This document shows positions 34,585 to 43,085 of a stretch of DNA of 64,000 nucleotides, piece after piece. The translations under genes and the position numbers were made by a program. The notes under the pieces are model-generated. The model was given only the letters and a program-made list of their open reading frames with translations, searched no databases and was not told the DNA's origin. Source of the stretch: Candidatus Bathyarchaeota archaeon (GTDB lineage: Archaea; Thermoproteota; Bathyarchaeia; TCS64); assembly GCA_016783455.1 (NCBI GenBank), contig JADHWN010000005.1, positions 1 to 64,000 on the forward strand, given 5' to 3'. Each line of letters starts with the position of its first letter. The stretch's first letter is position 1.

Positions 34585-35852
34585 CTATTGGGGTACCTTC
34601 TCTTCCCTCTTGGGCTCCTTCACGAACAACAGTATCACTGGGATGACCAGTGTCTCTAATCCCGCTCCCAGGGCAAGGAGGGTGTTAGGATTTCTTTCGT
34701 ATAGGCATCCTCCAAGCGCTGGACCCGGTAGGCTGGCTATACCCGTAATGGTGCCCATCAGACCAAGTACTTTCCCTCTGTCCTCCTGTGGGACGATGTC
34801 AGTGATTAGGGCTTGCCAAGCTGGGCCTCCCATATATCCTCCCCCCTAATCCTCCCTCCCCCGAGTCCTCCCGCTACACCGATCACGGAGTAAGCGGCGA
34901 GGAGCTGGTTGAAGTCTTTAAAGAGCAGTAGGCTGAGCGAGTCGAAAGGTCCTAGACCTCTGGCCAACAGTATACAGGGCATTCTCCCGAAGCGGTCAGC
35001 AATCATGCCGCTGACGAGAAATAAGGGGGTCGAGATCAACGTGGCCACAGATTGGAGCATGCCGTACTGGGTGGTTGTTAGGTTGACTACGTCTACGGCG
35101 TAGTACGATAGGAAGCTCCAGGTCATATTCATGGCGAACCTGGAGATTATGGCGACTCCAAGCATAGCGTAGATGGTCTTATGCTGCCGCTTTAAAGTGG
35201 CCATTAGACCGTCGCTCCCACTCTTCTCCTTTGATACAACTGCTTTCCTCGCTTGGGGGTCGAAAGTCTCCTTGAGGAAGATGGCTCGGACTACGGTGGC
35301 GATCAGCGCGGCTCCTGAGAACATCATCAGCCCGATCCTGACGCCTTTGGCGACTCCCATTACCTCGAGGTAGTATCCGCTCACAACGGGCATGAAGATC
35401 CCTGGGATGGACGTCATCATCCTGTATGCGCTAAACGCTGTACCTCTTCTTTCCTTAGGCAGGGACTCGGCTATCAGTGCGTTGAACGATGGCATGTAGA
35501 GGGATGTGACGGCGTTCAGTATGATGCCCGGGACGACCCAGTGCCACGATCTGGTTGTGAAAAGAAAGATAGGGGCGATGGCCATCAGTCCGGTTCCGAA
35601 TATTATCATCCTCTTCCTGCCTATCCTGTCCGCAAGGATGCCTCCAGGGAGCTGGAATAGGATGCTGCTCCCGCTCTGGATCGTGGCGAGTAACCCGACT
35701 ATGGTTATGGGCGTGTTCAGCTCATCGATTAGGTACAGCGTCCACCACAGCTGTCATAGGCCGTTGAAGATCTGGTAGAGCATGTTGGTGGTCGATATGG
35801 CAAGGACGTTCCTGTTCAAGAAAACCTGTTTCAGTATTGATGCCAATAACAT
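34585..35852 (-). pseudogene. broken MFS transporter gene (in-frame TGA plus frameshift)
   Basis: Read together, two disrupted frames give one complete MFS transporter related to that at 12602-13858. The ATG at 35850-35852 starts a frame reading FLNRNVLAISTTNMLYQIFNGL, which meets a TGA (plus-strand TCA at 35754-35756). It continues QLWWTLYLIDEL, QLPGGILADRIGRKRM and onward to about 34840. There a second lesion in a G-rich run shifts the frame: the protein would read GLGGGRI and then GGYMGGPAWQALITDIVP to the true end at 34585. Two separate lesions favour a decayed gene, though sequencing error in the G run cannot be excluded. Confidence 0.85.
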
Positions 35853-35949
35853 CTACCCGTTTGGGGAGTTCCCATTCGCACCACTAACATAGTTACATAA
35901 TAAAATGGTTTCGACTCGGGATATTGAAAAATGGATGGTAAATCGGGGT

Positions 35950-36888
35950 CTATGCCACAACCAGGGCCAGGACGGCCTTCTCGGTGTGCATCCTGTTCTC
36001 GCCCTCGTCGAACACAGCGCTTTGGGGGCCCTCGATGACGCTGTCAGTCATCTCCTCACCCCTGTACCCGGGGAGGCAGTGCATGAAGATAGCGTCTGGC
36101 TTCGCCAGGGCCAGGGTCTCGTCGTTTATCTGGTACTTGGCGAAGGCCTTCTTCCTCTCCTCGATGTCCTTGTGGCCCATGCTGTGGAAGGTGTTCGCGT
36201 AGACGACGTCCGCCCCACTGAGGGCTGCCTCCACGTCGTCCGTGACTACCATCTCTGTGCCCCTCTTCTTGGCGTTGTCCTCTGCGAAGTCAACGATGAC
36301 CTTCGCGGGAGCCCAGCCCTTGGGGACAGCGACGTAGCAGTCCATACCCGTGAGGCTGCTCCCCACCATCAGAGATTGACAGACATTCCACGGGTCGCCG
36401 ACGTAGGCCAGCTTGTTTCCCTTGATCTTTCCCTTGTGCTCCCGTATTGTTAGGAGGTCGGCCAGTCCCTGGCACGGGTGTGTGAGGTCGGTGAGGGCGT
36501 TGATGACGGGGTTCGTCATGTACTCGGCGTACTCCTCGACAACGTCCTGACCGTACGTCCTGATGACCAGCGAGTCGCAGTACCTATCCAGGATCCTGGC
36601 GGTGTCCTTGATGGGCTCCCCCCGGGCCAGCTGCATTGTCTGAGGGGTCGAGTAGAAGCTCTGCATCCCCAGGTGGGCGATGGCAGCCTGGAAGCTGAAC
36701 CTGGTGCGTGTGCTGTGCTTCTCGAAGACCATGGCGATGGTGCGACCCTTGAGGTAGTCGTGGGGCTCCTTGATCATCCTCATCCGCTTGAACTCCTGTG
36801 CGACGTCGAGCATGTACCTGATCTCGACTGGGCTGTAGTCCATGAGGGTGAGGAAGTCCTTACCCCTGAATCGGTCCTTCATACTCAT
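35950..36888 (-). CDS. argF: ornithine carbamoyltransferase
   Basis: This 312-residue enzyme transfers the carbamoyl group from carbamoyl phosphate to ornithine to give citrulline, for arginine synthesis or degradation. The carbamoyl-phosphate site is STRTRFSFQAA, followed by HPCQGLADLLT and the ornithine-binding, catalytic HCLPGYRGEEM. SLTGMDCYVAVPKGW is the family's second-domain signature region. Length is standard. It follows the DUF1846 gene by 69 bases on the same strand. No other arginine genes are in the window apart from the class III aminotransferase. Confidence 0.95.
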   Translation of the reverse strand: MSMKDRFRGKDFLTLMDYSPVEIRYMLDVAQEFKRMRMIKEPHDYLKGRTIAMVFEKHSTRTRFSFQAAIAHLGMQSFYSTPQTMQLARGEPIKDTARILDRYCDSLVIRTYGQDVVEEYAEYMTNPVINALTDLTHPCQGLADLLTIREHKGKIKGNKLAYVGDPWNVCQSLMVGSSLTGMDCYVAVPKGWAPAKVIVDFAEDNAKKRGTEMVVTDDVEAALSGADVVYANTFHSMGHKDIEERKKAFAKYQINDETLALAKPDAIFMHCLPGYRGEEMTDSVIEGPQSAVFDEGENRMHTEKAVLALVVA

Positions 36889-36957
36889 CTCGGATTCAGT
36901 AGGTACTTGGACCTAAAGTCGTCTTAACGTTTCCGCCTCAGTATAAGATGAAGCGGT

Positions 36958-38499
36958 TCAGCCATTATATCCGTTGGAGAAAGTGAGTCTTGCGTCCGTG
37001 GTGACGTTCAGCCACAGTCTCTTCAGAGGGTTCTCATCCTCCACATCCATGAGGTGTGTGGTATGCATCTCGCAATCCTTGAGCCTGTACAGAGAGTCGA
37101 TGCACCTGCGGGCGTTCATGTCCGATACAGCGCTGGCAGCGAGTGCGTCGAGCACCTCCTTGACGTTCAGAGATGTGCTACTCTGTCCCATGGTCTTCTT
37201 CAACAATATCATGCTCTCTATGACAGGCCTTGAGATCACCTCGACATCGTCTGGGACCTCAGCGAGAGTCTTCGCAGCGTTCAGTAGGGCCGCTGACTCC
37301 GCATGGAGGAGAGGGGAGTTCTTCCCCTGTATCATCACCTTCGTCCCAGAGTCGTCGCAGATCTCGATGGCTGCTCCGCAGAAGATGCCCATGACCCCCT
37401 TCCCCTCGTGGCTCCTCCTCCTTGCGTCCTCTGCGGCCTCCCTGGCAGGAAGGACTACTCTGCGGTCCATGGGTGTGACCCCCACCTTTGCCATGATGGC
37501 CTCCATCCGCTCCAGCGTGTCGTTGGTCGTCTCGCCTTCCACGAACTCACGGTTGTACCTGAAGTGGCGCCTAACTATCTCCTGTCTACTGGCCTCCCTG
37601 ACTGCCCCGTCATCGACTATCCCTTCCTTAGCCATGTTGACCCCCATGTCCGTGGGGGATCTGATCTCCGCCATTGGGTCGTCGGCTGGCACCATCTTCT
37701 CGATGATCTTCTTCATAATTGCGAAGTTCTCCACGTCCCTGTTGTAGCTGATGGCGGTGACCCCGTGGGCTTCAAGATGGAAGGGATCAACGAGGTTGTA
37801 ATCCCCCATGTCAGCGGTGGCAGCCTCGTACGCGACGTTCACGGGGTGATTGAGCTCCAGGTTCCAGATGGGGAATGTCTCGAACTTCGCGAAGCCCGCC
37901 TTGACTCCCCTCTTTCTCTCCTGATACACCATTGACATCGCGAATGACATCTTCCCACTCCCGGGACCAGGGGCGGTCACTATGACTATAGGCTTATCAG
38001 TTGGCACGTACTCGGGCTTACCGTACCCCTCGTCGCTCACGACTAGAGCCATGTCAGTCAGGTAGTTGGGGATCTCGTAATGGATGAAGGTCCTGATGCC
38101 CCTGTTCTCCAGCTTCTGCTTGAACTTGAGTGCGGTTCCCTCCCCCTCATAGCGGTTTATCACGACGGCTGATACGTCCAGTCCCAGCTCACGGAGGTCT
38201 CTTATGTCTTTGAGGATCTGGTCCTCGTAGGTTAGGCCGAAGTCCCGCCTGACCTTCCTTCTCTCGATATCCTTCGCACTGATGCAGTGGACTATCTCGA
38301 TCTTGTCCCCGAGCCTGGCCAGCATCTGTACCTTCGTGTCCAGCTCGAAGCCGGGTAGAACCCTTGAGGCGTGATGGTCGTACCTGAGCTTCCCCCCGAA
38401 CTCCAAGTAGAGCTTGTCGAATTGGGAGACCCTTTCCAGAATCCGGCCTACCTGAGCGTTCAGGTACTTTTCCGTATCAAAACCGATCTTCTTTGTCAA
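36958..38499 (-). CDS. DUF1846 family protein
   Basis: This 513-residue protein matches the DUF1846 family from its start (KIGFDTEKYLNAQ). Features are KLYLEFGGKLRYDHHASRVL, VVINRYEGEGTALKFK, a P-loop-like TAPGPGSGKMSFAMSM, FPIWNLELNHPVN and the C-terminal region with VISRPVIESMILLKK. The P-loop-like part suggests nucleotide binding. Members are widespread in anaerobes, but the biochemical role is not established. Family assignment is firm; function is unknown. It is transcribed toward argF. Confidence 0.9.
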   Translation of the reverse strand: MTKKIGFDTEKYLNAQVGRILERVSQFDKLYLEFGGKLRYDHHASRVLPGFELDTKVQMLARLGDKIEIVHCISAKDIERRKVRRDFGLTYEDQILKDIRDLRELGLDVSAVVINRYEGEGTALKFKQKLENRGIRTFIHYEIPNYLTDMALVVSDEGYGKPEYVPTDKPIVIVTAPGPGSGKMSFAMSMVYQERKRGVKAGFAKFETFPIWNLELNHPVNVAYEAATADMGDYNLVDPFHLEAHGVTAISYNRDVENFAIMKKIIEKMVPADDPMAEIRSPTDMGVNMAKEGIVDDGAVREASRQEIVRRHFRYNREFVEGETTNDTLERMEAIMAKVGVTPMDRRVVLPAREAAEDARRRSHEGKGVMGIFCGAAIEICDDSGTKVMIQGKNSPLLHAESAALLNAAKTLAEVPDDVEVISRPVIESMILLKKTMGQSSTSLNVKEVLDALAASAVSDMNARRCIDSLYRLKDCEMHTTHLMDVEDENPLKRLWLNVTTDARLTFSNGYNG

Positions 38500-38677
38500 T
38501 TGAGTACCTCCGATGTAGGCATGTGACTGATGAGTCTGAAATCTTGGGATCTTATTCTATATGATGAAAACGAACCGTACTGAGAGGTCTTCTGCATAAC
38601 AGTTAATGATTCTATTCTAAGATAAGATTTTCGAATCTTCAACGCACCGGGTTCCTTTTTCTGAGCATTACCTCATT

Positions 38678-40225
38678 TCAAATATCCAGTACTTTGATAA
38701 TATTCGCTCCAGTCATCTCTCGGGGTTTCTCGATTCCCATGAGCGACAGGATTGTAGGGGCAATGCTGCTGAGCCCAAGGCCGCTGCATAGCTTAGTGTG
38801 TCTTAGACTCGGCTTATCGCTGACGACGATGAAGGGCACCGAGTTGACTCCATGGGATGGATTGGGTGTTCCATCGGGATAGAACATGGTCTCAATGTTC
38901 CCGTGGTCCCCCGTGACTATGATGACGTACCCTTCGGACAATCCAGCCTCGACCACTTCACCGACGCACCTGTCCACCGCCTCGCATGCTTTGATACCTG
39001 CTTCAAGACCCGCGGAGTGGCCCACCAGATCGCCGTTGGCGTAATTCACCAGGATGAAGGCGTAGACGCCCTTGCGTATCTCTGGTATGAGGCGTGTTGT
39101 TATCTCCTCTGCGCTCATCTCGGGTTTTTCGTCATAGCTTGGAACCTTTGGGCTGGGAACAAGGATCCTGTCCTCCCCAGGGTACGGCTCCTCCACCTGA
39201 CTGTTGAAGAAGAAAGTGACGTGAGCATACTTCTCGGTCTCGGCGATCCTGAGCTGCCTCACACCGTGATCGCTGAGGACCTTTCCCATGTTGTTCTCAA
39301 CCTCTTTCTGTGGGAAGGCGACTGATAGGCCAAGACTCTGGTTGTACACGCTCATACAGGTGAAGTGGACTCCAGGGAACTTACACCTCTGGAACTTATC
39401 GAACTCGGGTTGCGTCAATGCATAGGTAATTTGCCTTGCACGGTCAGACCGGAAGTTCCAGAAGATGACCGCGTCCTCGTCGTCGATGGTGGCAAGAGGG
39501 CTCCCCCCCGCACCCGTGATGACCATGGGCTCAAGGTAGTAGTCCGTCTCGTCCCCCTTTCGATAGGCCTTATCTATCGCTCGTAGGGCATCGGTTTCCC
39601 CGTGGCCCTCTCCCAGGGTGAGGAGATCGTAAGCCCTCTCTGTGCGCTCCCAGTTGGTGTCCCGGTCCATGGCGTAGTATCTGCCCATCAGGGAGGCGAT
39701 CTCTCCGACCCCTTTCTCATCGATCTGCCTCAATGTCTCCTCGATGAACGCCTTGGCACTCCTCTCCGGGACGTCCCGACCGTCGAGAAAGCAGTGGATG
39801 AAGGCTCTCTTGAGGTCCTTCATCCTCGCCAGTTCCAGCAGGGCGTAGAGGTGCTGGGTTGTGCCGTGGATGCCCTGGTCGCTGTGAAGGCCCATGAGGT
39901 GGAGCTTGCTCCCCTTATCCTTCACGTGACGAATCGCATCGAGGAATGCAGGGTTGCCGTAGAAGCTTCCATCCTCAATACCCCTGTTTATCTCCTCAAG
40001 GGGCTGCCACACAACTCTCCCTGCACCCATGGTGAGATGGCCCGGCTCGCTTCCGCCCTGAGTTCCCTCGGGGACTCCGATGGCGTTCCCCGTGCACTTG
40101 AGGAGAGTCCAAGGGTACTCCTCCATGTACCTGTCGTTGTTTGGAGTATTAGCAAGGTATACCGCGTTACCCTGTTTCTCCTCGGAGTAGCCCCAGCCGT
40201 CCCTCACGACGAGGATGACCCTCAT
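38678..40225 (-). CDS. gpmI: 2,3-bisphosphoglycerate-independent phosphoglycerate mutase
   Basis: This 515-residue bimetal enzyme of the alkaline phosphatase superfamily interconverts 3- and 2-phosphoglycerate in glycolysis/gluconeogenesis. Motifs are VVRDGWGYS (metal Asp), GGSEPGHLTMGAGR (the Ser that is phosphorylated), HCFLDGRDVPERSA, GRYYAMDRDTNW, FWNFRSDRARQIT, YANGDLVGHSA and TGDHGNIE. Length and the two-domain layout match GpmI rather than the shorter archaeal ApgM. It is transcribed alone, divergent from proS. Confidence 0.95.
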   Translation of the reverse strand: MRVILVVRDGWGYSEEKQGNAVYLANTPNNDRYMEEYPWTLLKCTGNAIGVPEGTQGGSEPGHLTMGAGRVVWQPLEEINRGIEDGSFYGNPAFLDAIRHVKDKGSKLHLMGLHSDQGIHGTTQHLYALLELARMKDLKRAFIHCFLDGRDVPERSAKAFIEETLRQIDEKGVGEIASLMGRYYAMDRDTNWERTERAYDLLTLGEGHGETDALRAIDKAYRKGDETDYYLEPMVITGAGGSPLATIDDEDAVIFWNFRSDRARQITYALTQPEFDKFQRCKFPGVHFTCMSVYNQSLGLSVAFPQKEVENNMGKVLSDHGVRQLRIAETEKYAHVTFFFNSQVEEPYPGEDRILVPSPKVPSYDEKPEMSAEEITTRLIPEIRKGVYAFILVNYANGDLVGHSAGLEAGIKACEAVDRCVGEVVEAGLSEGYVIIVTGDHGNIETMFYPDGTPNPSHGVNSVPFIVVSDKPSLRHTKLCSGLGLSSIAPTILSLMGIEKPREMTGANIIKVLDI

Positions 40226-40481
40226 GACGCTCGTTTAAACCGGGTGAAAGATGATTAAAAGCTTGCACTACTTGACTCCGAAAAAGGCTATCTGGATACA
40301 GGCTTAATCTATGCGATGTGGTTCACGCAAGTAAATAGGCAAAATGGCTTAATCCGGAAAGATTAAATTTAACAAATGGAATCTACACGAGGTTAAGAAT
40401 GGGTGAATACATTCCGTCGGAATAACCCAGAAAAAACCACTGTTTCTAGTCGCAACCATACAAAACGAGTAGGTGAAAGGA
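40226..40481. other. divergent intergenic region gpmI/proS
   Basis: This AT-rich region between gpmI and proS should hold both promoters. I see no RNA gene or repeat. AGGTGA at 40471-40476 is the ribosome-binding site that fixes the proS start at 40482. Confidence 0.4.
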
Positions 40482-41924
40482 ATGAGCGATAAGGTAAATT
40501 CTGACCAAAAATTCGAGGACTTCAGCACGTGGTACGACAAGATACTGCTAGAGGCCCATATAGCCGACGACCGCTACCCCGTGAAGGGCTTCACAGTCTA
40601 CACCGGCTGGGGCTACAGCATAGCGAAACGCATCTACCAGATGCTCGAGAACATGCTTGAGGAGGTTGACCACCAGCCCATGCAGTTCCCCGTGGTGATA
40701 CCCGAGGACGCATTTCAGAAGGAGGCGGACCACATCGAAGGCTTCTCCGCGGAGGTCTTCTGGATCACCCACGCCGGGGACAACAAGCTGGAGAGGCGCC
40801 TCCTCCTCAGGCCGACGTCGGAAACCGCCATCTACCCGATGTTCAAGCTCTGGATCAGATCCCACGCCGACCTGCCCCTCAGAATGCACCAGACATGCAA
40901 CGTATACCGCTACGAGACCAAGGCCACAAGACCCCTGTACAGAGGGAGGGAGTTCCTCTGGAACGAGGGCCACACAGCACACGTGGACTTCGAGGACGCC
41001 GAACGCCAGGTTCAGGTAGCCGTTAAGATCTACAGGAAGGTCTACGACGCTCTAGGCTTGAGCTACATATTACTAAAGCGCCCAGACTTCGACAAGTTCG
41101 CCGGCGCAGTCTACACACTCGCTTTCGACACATGGAATCCAGACGGTAAGACCAGTCAGATTGGTACGGTACACAACCTCGGGGAGAACTTCGCGAAGGC
41201 CTTCGATGTAACATACGAGGACGACGAGGGCAGCCACAGGTACGTCTCGAACACATGCTACGGCATGGGCTTCGGCAGGACCCTTGCGGCAACCATAGCC
41301 CACCACGGAGACAACAACGGCCTGGTTCTCCCTCCCTTGGTCGCCCCCAAGCAGGTCGTCATAGTCCCGATCCTCTTCAGAGGCAGGGAGGGGGACGTCG
41401 TCGGCTACTCTAAGGAGATAGAGGCGAAGCTCAAGGAGGCAGGGATACGCACGGTCCTGGACGACGATGACCGGTTAAGGCCAGGGGAGAAGTACTACAA
41501 GTGGGACATGTACGGCGTACCCCTCAGGGTCGAGGTGGGCCCCAGGGAGGCCGAAGCGAGGACCGTCACCCTCGTGAGGAGGGACAACCGGGCGAAGAGC
41601 AAGGCCTCCTTCGACGAGTTGGTTGAGACGATCCAGGGGCTGTTCGAGGATCTCTTCGCCGACCTCAAGAGGCGCAGTAGGGAACGCCTTGAGAGCGAGC
41701 TGGTGGACGCCCATAGCCTGGATGAGCTCAAGTCGTACATGGAGCAGAGGAAGATCGCACGGGTGAACTGGTGCGGTGAACCCAGATGCGCCTTCGAACT
41801 GAAGGACCAGGTGGCGGGAGAGGTGAGGGGAACCCTCTGGGATGGGAGCGATGAGCCTACGGGCCCCTGCATGGTCTGCGGAGACGAGGCAAAGTACATA
41901 GCCTACGTCTCCCAAACCTACTGA
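40482..41924 (+). CDS. proS: prolyl-tRNA synthetase, archaeal/eukaryotic type
   Basis: This 480-residue class II synthetase charges tRNA-Pro. Features are a first-strand region DFSTWYDKILLEA, motif 2 region LLRPTSETAIYPMFKLWI, FLWNEGHTAH, motif 3 region NTCYGMGFGRTLAA, an anticodon-binding domain (about 290-380) and a C-terminal zinc-binding domain with Cys pairs (WCGEPRCAF, CMVCGD) ending in Tyr. This lacks the bacterial editing insertion and is the archaeal form. The ATG at 40482 is chosen over an upstream GTG (40473) because AGGTGA overlaps that GTG and is well spaced from the ATG. Confidence 0.95.
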   Translation: MSDKVNSDQKFEDFSTWYDKILLEAHIADDRYPVKGFTVYTGWGYSIAKRIYQMLENMLEEVDHQPMQFPVVIPEDAFQKEADHIEGFSAEVFWITHAGDNKLERRLLLRPTSETAIYPMFKLWIRSHADLPLRMHQTCNVYRYETKATRPLYRGREFLWNEGHTAHVDFEDAERQVQVAVKIYRKVYDALGLSYILLKRPDFDKFAGAVYTLAFDTWNPDGKTSQIGTVHNLGENFAKAFDVTYEDDEGSHRYVSNTCYGMGFGRTLAATIAHHGDNNGLVLPPLVAPKQVVIVPILFRGREGDVVGYSKEIEAKLKEAGIRTVLDDDDRLRPGEKYYKWDMYGVPLRVEVGPREAEARTVTLVRRDNRAKSKASFDELVETIQGLFEDLFADLKRRSRERLESELVDAHSLDELKSYMEQRKIARVNWCGEPRCAFELKDQVAGEVRGTLWDGSDEPTGPCMVCGDEAKYIAYVSQTY

Positions 41925-42107
41925 GCTCCCACATTTCAGTCTCTCCACGTCTCTAAGGCTTGATCCTGACCGGTTTTTACCTCTTTGACCCCATTTTCTG
42001 AAGAATTTCCTGCCTAAAAATAATAAAAACGATGTTAAAAGGAACTGAACACTAGGCGCACAAGTTAAATTAATAACGCCGTATCCATAGTTGGAGGGGG
42101 CAGCTAT

Positions 42108-43085
42108 TTGAAGAGACAAGGGATTTTTTTCCTCTTAGTGATATTATGCCTAGTTTCCGCCACAGTGCCCGCTGAGGGACAGGAGGAGAGATGGCTCGTC
42201 TCGTACAGCGTGGTGGACATGACTACGAAGCAGCTCGTCTTCGAGCAGGACTACGAGACCGGGAGGACCATCTCGAACGCCCCAATGTTCGCTGGGGCTG
42301 AGTACAACATCACGGTGACCCTCGACATCGGCCTATCCGCTCCCTACGCCAATCTCAGTCTATGGGTGAACCTGAACCACGCCGACTCCATAGATCGGTA
42401 CTGGGAGATCCACACTGTGAGCCTCAACCTCACCGATGACTACAACCCGAACATTCCCACATTCAACTTCTGGCAGATAGAAGGGAGGTATGTCATCTCC
42501 ACGTTCGGGAGGGTCCCAAGCGACCTGACAATGGTCGACCTCGGCAACGTGGTGCTGCATTTCCCCATCAATCACGTAACATTGCAGTTGAGAGGTCCCG
42601 ACAACAGCCTTCTTGACGAGGTCAAGCTCACCATCATCGACTCGGAGATAGACAGCTACAACTTCTTCCTAGGTGAGCGGGAGGCCGACCTTCTGGAGTA
42701 CGAGGAGGTTGGCGTAGACCCTGCATTCACAGATGTCTTCGAGAACTACATCAGCCTGGCCAAGTCCCAGGCTGAGAGGGGTTTCATCCAGACGGCGAAG
42801 ACGATCCTTGAGCCACTGGAGATCGAGATACCCCCCATACAGACGGGGCCCACCCTGGCGGACCAGTACTTCCTCCCTGCAGTGGGAGGCTTGGGGCTGC
42901 TCGTCGTTCTACTCGGCGTCCTCTTCTTCAAGGCGAGGGGGAGGATCGCGTTCACTTCCATGGTGATAGAGGACCAGATCCGGGAGCTGGAGGGCCTCAC
43001 GATGAGGGCAGCCAGGACCGATAAGAACCTGGGGGAAAGGCTCCAGGAGATAAATAAGAGGTTGAAGGATATGGAGGGAATATAG
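42108..43085 (+). CDS. single-pass membrane protein of tubulin cluster
   Basis: This 325-residue protein starts at TTG after GGAGGGGG. It has a signal peptide (about 1-23), a beta-rich external domain to about residue 255 with NITVT and NLS sequons, one membrane helix (about 260-280, LPAVGGLGLLVVLLGVLFF) and a cytoplasmic coiled-coil tail (about 285-325). It ends exactly one base before the tubulin-like gene. It could link an outside domain to the cytoplasmic filament system. No family is recognised. Confidence 0.7.
   Translation: MKRQGIFFLLVILCLVSATVPAEGQEERWLVSYSVVDMTTKQLVFEQDYETGRTISNAPMFAGAEYNITVTLDIGLSAPYANLSLWVNLNHADSIDRYWEIHTVSLNLTDDYNPNIPTFNFWQIEGRYVISTFGRVPSDLTMVDLGNVVLHFPINHVTLQLRGPDNSLLDEVKLTIIDSEIDSYNFFLGEREADLLEYEEVGVDPAFTDVFENYISLAKSQAERGFIQTAKTILEPLEIEIPPIQTGPTLADQYFLPAVGGLGLLVVLLGVLFFKARGRIAFTSMVIEDQIRELEGLTMRAARTDKNLGERLQEINKRLKDMEGI

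Noticed and set aside
35754-35756. In-frame TGA as a selenocysteine codon in the MFS gene
   Set aside because: MFS transporters are not selenoproteins, no SECIS-like element is apparent and a second frameshift breaks the same gene.
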